Assembly (NCBI GenBank): GCA_003141095.1
Contig: PLKM01000036.1
Location: 1-45,022, forward strand
Reading direction: 5' to 3'
Origin: Acidimicrobiaceae bacterium
GTDB lineage: Bacteria > Actinomycetota > Acidimicrobiia > Acidimicrobiales > RAAP-2
Length of the DNA stretch: 45,022 bases
Of the stretch, positions 1 to 8,521 are shown piece by piece; the first letter of the stretch is position 1; every line of letters begins with the position of its first letter. The notes under the pieces were generated by a model. It saw only the letters and a program-made list of their open reading frames with translations, made no database searches and was not told the DNA's origin. The position numbers and the translations under genes are program-made.

Positions 1-1240
1 CCAGGAACGCCGCCTCGCAGTAGCGCAAGTACATCTCCCACAGGCGCTTGAACCGCTCGTCGAAACCCAGTGAACCCATTTCGTGGAATCTCTCGTCGAC
101 GTTCTGGCCCCAGAGACGAAGCGTCTTGGCGTAGTGAAGCCCTATGTCGTCGAGGTCGACGAGCATGAGGTCGGTAACGTTCGCGACCGAGTTCATGATC
201 GCGATGACGCTCGGCAGGCATCCCCCGGGAAAGATCAGATCGCGGATGAAGTCCTTGTGCACCTTCGCGCGCTCGAAGCTCTGGTCGGCGATGGTGATCG
301 CCTGGAGAGCCATGCGGCCCGTGCTCGTCAGCAGCGACGAGCACTTCTTGAAGAACTCGTCGTAGTTGCGCCAGCTCACCGCTTCGATCATCTCGACCGA
401 GACCAGCGCGTCGTAGGTGCCGGAAAGGTCCCTGTAGTGGTCGCCGAGCACGGTGACGAGGTGGTCAAGCCCCGCCTCATTGACCCGCCGCTGCGCTTCC
501 TCGCGCTGGTTCTGCGAGATGGTGGTCGTGGTGACCCGCGCGCCGTATCGACTAGCAGCGTGCATCGCGAACCCTCCCCAACCGGTACCGATCTCGAGCA
601 CGTGGTCGCCGGGGCCCAGTTTGAGCTTGCGACAGAGCCGATCGAACTTCTCCACCTGCGCGTCGTGCAGCGACGTGGACTCATCTTTGAAGATGGCGCA
701 CGAGTACGCCATGGTTTCGTCGAGCATGAGCGCGAAGAACTCGTTCGACAGGTCGTAGTGCGCGTGGATGTTCTGGCGGTCCGTGACCGTCGAGGACTTC
801 CTGTGAGCGAGCACCGTCGTGAGACGCCTTCCCGGGGGTGCGAACGACCAGAAGAGACGCCGGCGACGGGTGCGTCGGTCCTGGCGCTGGCGCCGCGGCT
901 GCGTGGCTCGAAAGAGGAACCGCACGAGCGACGTCATGTCCTTCGAGTCCCACTGCCCCTTCACGTAGCTGCGACCCATCCCGCGCGATCCGCCGTAGAC
1001 GAGGGCCGCGTACGCGCCGCGTTCCTTCACCGTGATGTCGGCCACGAGATCGCCGCAGCCGAACGTCTTGTCGGCGTGGTGGCTCCCCCACTGCTCGTGC
1101 ACGTGCAGCGTGCCGATGCCGTCGATGCTCCTCCTGCCCACCACACGAAAGAAGATCCGCCGGGCGAGGCGCGCGAAGCGCTGGTGACGCAGCACGAGCA
1201 CGTCGTTGGACGCAATGGTCTCGTTGGTGGATTCTGGCAT
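1..1240 (-). CDS. cfa: Cyclopropane-fatty-acyl-phospholipid synthase (3' end cut by the window edge)
   Basis: S-adenosylmethionine-dependent enzyme that methylenates unsaturated acyl chains of membrane phospholipids. The frame is open from ATG at 1240 to the left edge, giving 413 codons without a stop. The SAM-binding motif VLEIGTGWGGFAMHA is clear. It is preceded by the family segment NIHAHYDLSNEFFALMLDETMAYSCAIF and followed by VSVEMIEAV, the usual order in CFA synthases. The last visible residues, near RLWEMYLRYCEAAFL, match the C-terminal region of the family, so only a short tail should be missing. An AAAGGCG element about 8 bases upstream can serve as ribosome binding site. The HAD gene lies upstream on the same strand. 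The family call is firm; the lipid product is inferred. Confidence 0.93.
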   Translation of the reverse strand, partial: MPESTNETIASNDVLVLRHQRFARLARRIFFRVVGRRSIDGIGTLHVHEQWGSHHADKTFGCGDLVADITVKERGAYAALVYGGSRGMGRSYVKGQWDSKDMTSLVRFLFRATQPRRQRQDRRTRRRRLFWSFAPPGRRLTTVLAHRKSSTVTDRQNIHAHYDLSNEFFALMLDETMAYSCAIFKDESTSLHDAQVEKFDRLCRKLKLGPGDHVLEIGTGWGGFAMHAASRYGARVTTTTISQNQREEAQRRVNEAGLDHLVTVLGDHYRDLSGTYDALVSVEMIEAVSWRNYDEFFKKCSSLLTSTGRMALQAITIADQSFERAKVHKDFIRDLIFPGGCLPSVIAIMNSVANVTDLMLVDLDDIGLHYAKTLRLWGQNVDERFHEMGSLGFDERFKRLWEMYLRYCEAAFL

Positions 1241-1377
1241 CGTCGGCGCCTTTCAATGCGCATAGTGGATGTGCAACGTATTTAACTCGCTTTGCGAGCA
1301 GGCGTGTCGCGGTGGCGATAATTCGCCACGCCCATGGCCGTGGTCACAAGAATCGCTGGTCGGGACCGTCTTCGGGG

Positions 1378-1866
1378 TTAGAGGTAGTAACCCGAGTGAA
1401 TGTAGATGCAGGGCACGCCTTCACTGACGTACATCGCGTGATTCTTCGGGTCGTCATCGAGCGCCAGCTGAATGGAGAACCCGTGATCGATGAGGTCGCG
1501 CAGCGCGCCCCGTTTGAACTGGTCGACCCCCGAGTAGTCCCCGTACTCGCGCATGATCAGCAGATCCCAGCGCAGTCCGTAACGCTCGAGCCAGGCCAGC
1601 GTCGGCGCCTGGACCCGGCGGGGCCGTCCCGTCAAGAGCACGATGGACAGCGTGTCGTCGAGCAGTTCGAGCAGTCGTTCGATCTCTTCGATGATATGGT
1701 CGTCGCCGCAAGCGTCGAAGAAACTCTTCCAGTCACCCCAGTCGAGGTAGTGCTGGCGACCCGCGGCGTCAGCCAGGACCCCATCGATATCGAAAATGAC
1801 CGCGCGGCCGGGCTCGTGCGACTCATCGCGCCAGTGCCAGTTCTCTCGTACGTAGTCAGTTGTCAT
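1378..1866 (-). CDS. Small HAD-superfamily phosphatase, polynucleotide 3'-phosphatase-like
   Basis: A 162-residue protein. HAD motif I is VIFDIDGVLAD near residues 24-34, giving the nucleophile and acid-base aspartates. Motif II is IVLLTGRPRR, a lysine lies in DQFKRGALRDLI, and the acidic motif is ALDDDPKNHAMY. The short cap and the LTGRP motif resemble the phosphatase half of T4-type polynucleotide kinase, but no kinase domain is present, so a substrate cannot be named. I chose ATG at 1866 because the upstream extension lies inside the divergent gene. GGGAAG upstream is a possible Shine-Dalgarno, and TAGTCT (positions 1899-1904, minus strand) a possible -10. The start is only 23 bases from that of the divergent MprF-like gene. 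Confidence 0.8.
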   Translation of the reverse strand: MTTDYVRENWHWRDESHEPGRAVIFDIDGVLADAAGRQHYLDWGDWKSFFDACGDDHIIEEIERLLELLDDTLSIVLLTGRPRRVQAPTLAWLERYGLRWDLLIMREYGDYSGVDQFKRGALRDLIDHGFSIQLALDDDPKNHAMYVSEGVPCIYIHSGYYL

Positions 1867-1889
1867 CAGTAGATCTTCCCACCGGGGTG

Positions 1890-4889
1890 ATGTCTGCGAG
1901 ACTAGACCCCGTGGGAGCGACAGAACGACTAACGCTACCGATTCCGTACGGGCACCACGTCTACGTGGTGAGTGACCTCTCACTCTCGCCATCGACCAAC
2001 GCGGCGAGCCGTCCGGTTCGCGAGTTCGTCGACCTCTTGGGCGACATTGACGACGCGGCCGTCGTGGTGGTCGCGGGCAACCTTTTCTACCCCGATGCCA
2101 CACCCGACCTCGCCGGTTTCGTCGACGCCACCTTCCGGTCGCTGGCGTCGGTCGCCGAGGCGATCGCTTCCTTCTGCGCGAAGGACAGCCACCGGTTCGT
2201 CGTGCTGCCCGGATACGACGACCACGAACTCGCCGGCGACGACCACGCGCAGGCCAGACTCCACGCGCTCGGCATCACGCTCGCCAGTGACATCATCCTG
2301 CAGGTCGCCACCGCCGACGGAGTTCGCGACCTGGGCGTGGCAGCTGGAACGTGCAGCGTCGACGTGACGCGTGCCGACGCCGGCGATCGGGCCGACGCCG
2401 ACCGGCTCGAGGACCCGCCCTCGCTCTCGAGGTTCGTCTCGTCGAGGGTCCTGTACCGCCGTCTCGGTGCATGGGTGTGGCTCCCGGTGCTCGCGATGTT
2501 CGGCTTCGACATCTTCAACTCGGTGACCAAGGTGATCAGCCACTTCACGCACCACCACTACCGCGTGCACGCGCCGCATACCCAGAGTTTCTGGGGCAAT
2601 CTCACGGTGAATATCCTCATCATCGTGCTCTTCGAAGCCCTGGTGGTGGGCTTCGCCGGTCTCATCGTGCGCCGACGCTTTGACCGCGCGTCGAGGATGA
2701 GCGAAGCGCCCACCCTCTCCGAGCCGCTCTCGCACACCACCGTCAGAGACGTTGACGCCCTCGAGATGGCCCGACGCATCGCCGAGCGCGGCGGAGCCGG
2801 CGCGATCATCGGCGGCGCGCCGCGCCCGGCGCTGGCGTTCCTCGATCGCGGCGTCTGCGCGGCGCCCGGACCGTCGCGCACCGTCCTCGTCGAGCACCGC
2901 GGTCGCCTCGGGCTGCCGCCCGTGTTCAGTTCGGTCGAGCGTTTGGGCATAGTGGAGGTGGAGGCCGCGAGCGCCGTGCAGATTCGCCTCTACGCCGGCG
3001 AAACGCCGCTGCGTCGCGGCACCCTGCTCGAGCGGATCGTAGCGGGACAACCCGTCCAGCCGCCACCTTCGCTCGTCACCACGACGGTCGCTTCGTGGCC
3101 ATCGGGCAATCCATTCCCGGTCACCGTCGAGCGGCTCGCCGCGCAGCGACACCAACGCGCGATCCGACGCTGGGCCGGGGGCCTGTTGTTCCTGGACGGA
3201 CTGCTCAACGTCGCCGTGAGCGCGTCGCCACCGCTGCGCGGCCGCCTCCACCTCGTGCTCTCGGTATTGCCGCTCGGCGTGGCCCAGTCCGCCGCCGCGA
3301 TAACCGCCGTCGCGGGCATTGGGATGATCATGATGGCGAGGGGCGTTCGCCGCGGCCAGCGCCGGGCCTGGTTCTTGGCGGTCGGCGCGTTGGCGTTCAC
3401 CGTCGTGACCCACCTGGCCCGAGGTGGCGGGATCGCATCATCACTGGTAGCAGCGGTGATCCTGGTGCTGCTGGTGGTGGAGCGCCGATACTTCCAAGCC
3501 ACCACCGACCGCTCGAGCCTGACCACGGCGCTGCCCCGGCTCGGCCTCATCGCGGGCCTCACGGTCGTGGCCGCCACCATCGGCATCGAAGCGTCCGCGC
3601 GCCATCAGCTGCCGGCCCTCGGCGTGGTGCTGATCGCCTGCGCCGAGCGCCTCGTTGGCCAGTACAACATCTCGCTGCCCGACGGCGTTGACGACTTCAT
3701 CGATCCGACGCTGATGACGATCGGCGTGTCGCTCATCGTCTCGTTGTTCTATCTGCTCACCCGTCCGGTCGTCGACCGGCGCCTTTCGCAGAAGGGAACC
3801 AGCGCCGAGCGCCGGTTCGCCGAGCTGCGCGCCAGGGAGATCGTGCGACGTCACGGGAGGGGTACGCTCGACTACTTCGCCCTGCGCGACGACAAACAGT
3901 TCTACTTCTTTCGAGACTCGCTCGTCGCCTACGCCGTCTACGGCGGCGTGGCCCTGATCTCGCCCGACCCCATTGGTCCCGAGGCTGAGCGCAGTGAGGT
4001 CTTCAGCGCCTTTCGCTCCTACGGCGAGGCGCGGGGCTGGACGATCGGCGTCATGGCCGCGAGCGAGGAGTGGCTCTCGATCTACCACGCCGCGGGCATG
4101 CACTACCTCTATCTGGGCGACGAGGCCATCGTTGACTGTCAGCGGTTCTCGTTGGAAGGCGGCAAGATGAAGGGCCTTCGCCAGGCCTGTACCCGCCTCA
4201 GTCGCCACGGCTACACCGTCGAATTCATGGACCCCGCGAGCATCGACCCGGGCGAGATCATCGACATCCTCGAACTGATCACCATGCTGCGGCGAGGCGA
4301 GGGCGAACGTGGCTTCTCCATGATGCTCGGCCGGCTCTTCAACCCGAAGGACAAGGGGCTGTTGCTCACCGTCGTCAACGGACCCGACGGCAAGCCCGCC
4401 GCGGTGTGCCAGTTCGTGCCCTCGCCCGCCATCAACGGGTACTCGCTCGACCTCATGCGCCGAGACCCCGGCGACCACCCCAACGGGCTGATCGATTACG
4501 CGCTCTGCTCGACGATCGCCCACCTCGCCCAAGAGGGCGCGCGCGGCCTGAGCCTCAACTTCGCCGCCTTTCGCTCGGTGCTCGAAAGCGAACGCGGCGA
4601 CGGAACACTGACGCGCGTCGAGCGCTGGGCCCTCAAGCGCCTGTCGGGGATCTTGCCCATCGAATCGCTGTGGACGTTCAACGCGAAGTACCACCCCTCA
4701 TGGCTGCCGCGCTACCTGGTCTATCCCGCCGCCGAGAGCTTCGTGCCCGTGGTCGCGGCGGTGCTGCGCGCGGAGTCGATCACCGAGTTGCCGGTGCTCG
4801 GGCGCTTCCTCGCCAACGACCCCTCGAATCGTCCGGGCACGGTGGTCCCCGACGAGGTCCTCGAAGCGGCAAAAATAGTCGGGAAGTGA
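1890..4889 (+). CDS. MprF/LysX-like membrane protein (DUF2156) with a degenerate metallophosphatase-like N-terminal domain
   Basis: About 999 residues. The N-terminal 190 residues look like a calcineurin-type metallophosphoesterase fold with altered metal sites: SDLSLS (about 28), GNLFYP (about 63) and GYDDHE (about 108), where active enzymes have SDLHLG, GDxFD and GNHD. Two hydrophobic helices follow at about 197-215 and 238-260. Next come a soluble segment, a block of six or so membrane helices at about 440-640 containing the RGQRRAWFLAVGAL stretch typical of actinobacterial MprF homologues, and a C-terminal DUF2156 region from about 650 (FALRDDKQFYFFRDSLVAY, SLEGGKMKGLRQA, SLNFAAFRS). MprF proteins transfer aminoacyl groups from tRNA to phosphatidylglycerol; that activity here is inferred. 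No lysyl-tRNA synthetase domain is attached, unlike mycobacterial LysX. The start is uncertain: TTG at 1860 would overlap the divergent gene, and GTG at 1887 is also possible. Confidence 0.8.
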   Translation: MSARLDPVGATERLTLPIPYGHHVYVVSDLSLSPSTNAASRPVREFVDLLGDIDDAAVVVVAGNLFYPDATPDLAGFVDATFRSLASVAEAIASFCAKDSHRFVVLPGYDDHELAGDDHAQARLHALGITLASDIILQVATADGVRDLGVAAGTCSVDVTRADAGDRADADRLEDPPSLSRFVSSRVLYRRLGAWVWLPVLAMFGFDIFNSVTKVISHFTHHHYRVHAPHTQSFWGNLTVNILIIVLFEALVVGFAGLIVRRRFDRASRMSEAPTLSEPLSHTTVRDVDALEMARRIAERGGAGAIIGGAPRPALAFLDRGVCAAPGPSRTVLVEHRGRLGLPPVFSSVERLGIVEVEAASAVQIRLYAGETPLRRGTLLERIVAGQPVQPPPSLVTTTVASWPSGNPFPVTVERLAAQRHQRAIRRWAGGLLFLDGLLNVAVSASPPLRGRLHLVLSVLPLGVAQSAAAITAVAGIGMIMMARGVRRGQRRAWFLAVGALAFTVVTHLARGGGIASSLVAAVILVLLVVERRYFQATTDRSSLTTALPRLGLIAGLTVVAATIGIEASARHQLPALGVVLIACAERLVGQYNISLPDGVDDFIDPTLMTIGVSLIVSLFYLLTRPVVDRRLSQKGTSAERRFAELRAREIVRRHGRGTLDYFALRDDKQFYFFRDSLVAYAVYGGVALISPDPIGPEAERSEVFSAFRSYGEARGWTIGVMAASEEWLSIYHAAGMHYLYLGDEAIVDCQRFSLEGGKMKGLRQACTRLSRHGYTVEFMDPASIDPGEIIDILELITMLRRGEGERGFSMMLGRLFNPKDKGLLLTVVNGPDGKPAAVCQFVPSPAINGYSLDLMRRDPGDHPNGLIDYALCSTIAHLAQEGARGLSLNFAAFRSVLESERGDGTLTRVERWALKRLSGILPIESLWTFNAKYHPSWLPRYLVYPAAESFVPVVAAVLRAESITELPVLGRFLANDPSNRPGTVVPDEVLEAAKIVGK

Positions 4890-5298
4890 CGCTGCGCGAG
4901 GGGGCAGTGAACGCGCCACGATGCCCTCATCGGTCGGGCTCAGAGGCGCCAAGTGGCGGCGACGGCAACGAGGACTTCAAAGACCGGGGTGGTGTAAAGA
5001 TAAGAGGGGCATCCACCTCACTGCCACTGCCCTTCTGGGGACCCGCTTAGATCATCGTTAGCGCTGATCCCAGGCGACGAGCATATTGTCCACCGCGCCA
5101 CCGCCGGGCTCTCGGTCGCGGCCACGTCGCCTGACCAACACCGAGCCGAGCACGCCCTGACGTGATTTGATGCCTGTTCCGTAGTGGACTGTGGTCGCTC
5201 GGGTTCGCCGTGAACTGTGGAAGTCACGCGTTGATACCGGACCGTCAGCAAGAATGGCGATGTACCCAAGTGATGACACGCAGGAAGTGGGTTACGAG
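4890..5298. other. Intergenic stretch without a recognisable gene
   Basis: About 400 bases between the MprF-like gene and the next plus-strand gene. Open frames on both strands are short and resemble no family I know. No terminator with a T-tract, tRNA or riboswitch was visible. An imperfect inverted repeat, CGTGA-N10-TCACG, lies near 5209-5228, but its arms are too short and too far apart to assign to a regulator. Confidence 0.4.
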
Positions 5299-5958
5299 AT
5301 GACGATAACCGCCGAGGCCGGTCAATCTGCAAACGAGACCCCAGGGATGAACAAAACTCGCCGCGCCCTACGCACAGTTCTCGTGGTGGTCGTCGCAGTC
5401 ATCTTCCTGGCTGCCTACTGGGCGTACAGCTACAGTCCGCTGGTCCAGAACTTCAACAACTTCTCCTCTGGTGAGTATGGCTCGTACGTCGCTAATGCTG
5501 ATGGTGTCGAAGCCCACTACACGATCACTGATGGTGGGCAGAGTTCGCCAATGGGTACCCAGACCTGGGTCGAACCCACTGGCAAGTTCTTCGTCCAGAC
5601 CGAGACCGAGATCACCAACAGTGGGTCGCACGCGGTGCGCATTGATCACGTGGGCCAGCCGAGCTTCGGATACCAGACCAGTGGTTATCAGGTCTCATTC
5701 TACCGCAACGTGAAATTCCCATACGAGGCCGGTGCTGCTTTCCACCCCTTCGTACTGGCCGCACACTCACAACGAATGGTTGTCGTCAGCTACTCACAGC
5801 GGTGTGCTACAGGTGCGCCGACCGAAATGGTCATCGACGCCGGCGCGATCTTCTCGGGTCCTTCGAGTCTTCCGGTGACCTACTCGTTCTTGGGGTTCGC
5901 GCACACGGTCGATGTCCCGGTGGCGCCGACCGCGTTCCAGGCTCCTCGTAGCTGTTAG
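5299..5958 (+). CDS. Unknown single-pass membrane-anchored protein
   Basis: A 219-residue protein I do not recognise. A short cytoplasmic N-terminus carries a basic NKTRRALR patch, followed by one membrane helix (VLVVVVAVIFLAAYWAYSY). About 170 residues lie outside, rich in Ser, Thr, Gly and aromatic residues, with two cysteines (QRCATG and the C-terminal SC) that could form a disulfide. The exported part looks like a beta-rich domain (TQTWVEPTGKFFVQTETEITNSG), as in small sandwich domains. ATG at 5299 was chosen because AGGAAG precedes it by about 12 bases. ATG at 5254, ATG at 5347 and GTG at 5191 are alternatives. Base composition is lower in GC than the flanks: the row 5461-5520 has 32 G+C of 60, against 47 of 60 at 2761-2820, which may signal acquisition by transfer. 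Confidence 0.65.
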   Translation: MTITAEAGQSANETPGMNKTRRALRTVLVVVVAVIFLAAYWAYSYSPLVQNFNNFSSGEYGSYVANADGVEAHYTITDGGQSSPMGTQTWVEPTGKFFVQTETEITNSGSHAVRIDHVGQPSFGYQTSGYQVSFYRNVKFPYEAGAAFHPFVLAAHSQRMVVVSYSQRCATGAPTEMVIDAGAIFSGPSSLPVTYSFLGFAHTVDVPVAPTAFQAPRSC

Positions 5959-6212
5959 CCACTGCTGACTGACGGACCATCGGCTTGGGCGGTAGCCCTG
6001 GTTACGCCTGCCGAGTGGCAGTGACATGGATACCCCAAAGATAAAGCTGCGCACCCGGTGCGACGGTATCGAACGCCACGGGATCGGGCGACCCACGATT
6101 CGCTCCAAGCGGAGATTTCTCGGAGCTCCCTCAAGTCGGGAGCAGCGCTGAAGGGTACGCGACGACCTTTCGCGCAGGCTACGACTTCACCGTGCGACCA
6201 CCCGGCTCGACG

Positions 6213-7052
6213 TTAGAGACGACGGGCGATGGCCTTCGCGAAACGGCTCGGTGCCTCGTCGTTGAAGGAGAGGAAGAGCGAGGGCTCCACCAGCTCGAGC
6301 TCCATGAGCGCCCAGTCGTCGGGCGTGTGCACCAGATCCACGCGCGCGTAGAGCAGTGGCCCGAAGTTGAGCCCGTCGAGGATGTCCTTCGCGAACGAGA
6401 CCGCCTCGGGCTCACCGTGGGCGACCGACATCTGCTCCCATCGGTAGAGGGCGTTGCGGTCGAGCTCTTCGACGTTCAACATCGCGCCCTTGGTCATCGC
6501 GTGGGAGAACTTGCCGTCGATGAAGATCAGCGCACGCTCGCCCATCTCGTCGACCGAGGAGACGTACGGCTGGATGATGACGTCGCGGCCCATATCGTGC
6601 AGGCGGCGCACGTGGTGTTGCGCGTCTTCGGTCTCGTAGGCCTTGTAGCGGGCCGCGTCCCTCGAGCCCGCACCCACCGAGGGCTTCACGACGAAGTCGC
6701 CGTCGGGGAACTCGGGGTTCACGCCGACGTCGGCGAAGAACGAGGAGACCACCCGGTGCCCGCGCGTCGCGATATCGCCCAGATAGTGCTTGTCGAGCGA
6801 GTAGCGCACGACCTCGTAGGGATTGAGCAGACGCGGGACGCCCTTCGCCCACTCGAGGAAGCTGAGGTGCTTGGTGGCGTAGTCCCAGGTGGAGCGGATG
6901 ACTGTCAGATCGAACTCGTCCCACTTGACCGTCGGGTCGTCCCAGACCGCCAGTTCGGCCTCGAGCCCCTCGGCCTTCATGGCGCTGAGCAGCAACGGTG
7001 TGTCCGGATCGACGTTCTCACCCGCGCAGGTGGCTATCGCGATGTGGCTCAT
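6213..7052 (-). CDS. ATP-grasp ligase of the RimK / DcsG-like type, coupled to nuoN
   Basis: A 279-residue ATP-dependent carboxylate-amine ligase by fold. The N-terminal segment has the IRSTWDYATKHLSFLEWA motif shared by uncharacterised ATP-grasp proteins and by the O-ureidoserine cyclo-ligase family. Nucleotide-binding segments follow: GDFVVKPSVGAGSRD (the lysine contacts ATP in this fold), VIIQPYVSSVDEMGERALIFIDG, and the metal-binding end ALMELELVEPSLFLSF. The substrate is unknown. The start ATG at 7052 overlaps the nuoN stop by four bases (ATGA), so it is translationally coupled as the last gene of the complex I operon. It is not a complex I subunit. A role in quinone, cofactor or peptide modification is only a guess. 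Confidence 0.85.
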   Translation of the reverse strand: MSHIAIATCAGENVDPDTPLLLSAMKAEGLEAELAVWDDPTVKWDEFDLTVIRSTWDYATKHLSFLEWAKGVPRLLNPYEVVRYSLDKHYLGDIATRGHRVVSSFFADVGVNPEFPDGDFVVKPSVGAGSRDAARYKAYETEDAQHHVRRLHDMGRDVIIQPYVSSVDEMGERALIFIDGKFSHAMTKGAMLNVEELDRNALYRWEQMSVAHGEPEAVSFAKDILDGLNFGPLLYARVDLVHTPDDWALMELELVEPSLFLSFNDEAPSRFAKAIARRL

Positions 7053-8521
7053 GGAGTGAACAGTACCGTCGCGTGCTGCGCCAGCGCCGCGAGCGGTCCG
7101 GGCCAGACGCCGAAGACCAGCGTCATCGCGACACCGAGGCCAATGACGAGGCCGGTGGCGGGTGGTACCACGATCCGCGTCGCCTCCACCGAGTCCTCGG
7201 CGTAGAGCGCCATGGTCCATCGCAGGTAGAAGAAGGCGGCGATCGCGGCGCTCAGAAGCGCGATCAGCGCAAGCGCGCCACCGCCGGCGTCGAGCGCCGA
7301 GGCGAGCACCGCGAACTTGGCGTAGAAGCCGGTCGTGAGCGGCGCGCCGAGCTGGGAGAGCAGCAGGACCGCGAGCGACGCGCCGAGCCAGGGCTGGCGC
7401 CGCGCGAGACCGCGGTAGCTCTCGATGGAGTGGTTCTCGTCGCCGAGTCCGCCCACCAGGGTCACAATCGCGAAGGTGGCGACCACCGTGGGCGCGTAGG
7501 TCATGATGTAGAACAGCGTGCCGGCGATACCGCGCACGGTGCCCGCCCAGACGCCGATCAGGATGAACCCGGCGTGGTTGATCGACGAGTACGCGAGCAT
7601 GCGCTTGGCGTTTCGCTGGACGAGGGCGAGGCTCGCGCCGACGACCGTGGTGAGGACGATGAGCACCCACAGGATCGGACGCCAGGTGTCGAGCTGGGAG
7701 CCGAGCGCCGAGATCAGCACGCGCACCAGCGCGGCGAACGCGCCGACCTTCACGACCGACGCCATGAAGCCCGTCACGGGCGTGGGCGCGCCCTCGTAGA
7801 CATCGGGCGACCAGAGGTGGAACGGCACCGCCGCCACCTTGAATGCGAAGCCCACGAGCAGCAGGGCGCCACCGGCGTAGAGCAGCCCCGGGCGAAGCAG
7901 CACGTTCGATCCGAGGAAGTACGAGATCGACGTGAGGTTCGTCGAGCCGGTCGCGCCGTAGACGAGCGCCGCGCCGTAGATGAAGATCGCCGACGCGAAG
8001 CTGCCGAGCAGGAAGTACTTGAGCGCCGCTTCCGAGGACGTCGCGCGATGACGGTCGAAGGCCACCAGCACGTAGAGCCCGATCGAGAGCATCTCGAGAC
8101 CGAGGAAGATGACGATGAGGTCGTTCGCCTGGGTCATCAGCACCGCGCCGGCCGTGGAGGCGAGGGCCAGGATCTGGTACTCGACGCCGGCGATGCGCTC
8201 GCGCACCGCCCAGTCGTGCGCGACCAGCGTCGCCATCAAGAGACTGACGGCGATGACGGCGGTCGCCACGACGGAGAAGCCGTCGAGCACGATGGCGTGG
8301 GCGACCGTCGTCGTCGCACCCACCTGATCAATGCATCGCCACTGGAAGTACGTGACGACGATCACCGCCGCCGACGCCACCACGGTCACCAACGTCGCCA
8401 CCTTCTGGGTGACCTTGGTGCGTACGAGGGCGGTCGCGAAGAGCAGTCCGAGGGCGGCCGCGAAGAGGATGATGACCGGCGCGATGGCCAGGTAGTGGAT
8501 GTGGGGGATGACTAGCTTCAC
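7049..8521 (-). CDS. nuoN: NADH-quinone oxidoreductase subunit N
   Basis: Antiporter-like membrane subunit of complex I, 490 residues, with about 14 hydrophobic helices. Family signatures include VAAVPFHLWSPDVYEGAPTPVTGFMAS and RMLAYSSINHAGFILIG, with the conserved lysines expected of proton-channel subunits. The GTG start at 8521 overlaps the nuoM stop by four bases (GTGA). It is the last complex I gene of the operon and overlaps the ATP-grasp gene downstream. It acts in the cytoplasmic membrane, coupling quinone reduction to proton pumping. Confidence 0.96.
   Translation of the reverse strand: MKLVIPHIHYLAIAPVIILFAAALGLLFATALVRTKVTQKVATLVTVVASAAVIVVTYFQWRCIDQVGATTTVAHAIVLDGFSVVATAVIAVSLLMATLVAHDWAVRERIAGVEYQILALASTAGAVLMTQANDLIVIFLGLEMLSIGLYVLVAFDRHRATSSEAALKYFLLGSFASAIFIYGAALVYGATGSTNLTSISYFLGSNVLLRPGLLYAGGALLLVGFAFKVAAVPFHLWSPDVYEGAPTPVTGFMASVVKVGAFAALVRVLISALGSQLDTWRPILWVLIVLTTVVGASLALVQRNAKRMLAYSSINHAGFILIGVWAGTVRGIAGTLFYIMTYAPTVVATFAIVTLVGGLGDENHSIESYRGLARRQPWLGASLAVLLLSQLGAPLTTGFYAKFAVLASALDAGGGALALIALLSAAIAAFFYLRWTMALYAEDSVEATRIVVPPATGLVIGLGVAMTLVFGVWPGPLAALAQHATVLFTP

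Noticed and set aside
83..1285. A 400-codon plus-strand open frame
   Set aside because: It is the complement of the CFA synthase frame; the minus strand gives an unmistakable SAM-methyltransferase, and the plus-strand product has no family features.
5058..5279. A minus-strand 73-codon frame that might be a transposase remnant
   Set aside because: No DDE or other transposase motif, inverted repeats or target duplication could be seen.
6125..6143. Hairpin GCTCCC-tcaagtc-GGGAGC as a terminator
   Set aside because: The stem is only six pairs and there is no T-tract on either side.
6998..8515. A 505-codon plus-strand open frame
   Set aside because: Antisense to nuoN; the Arg/Glu/His-rich composition is the usual mirror of a hydrophobic membrane protein.
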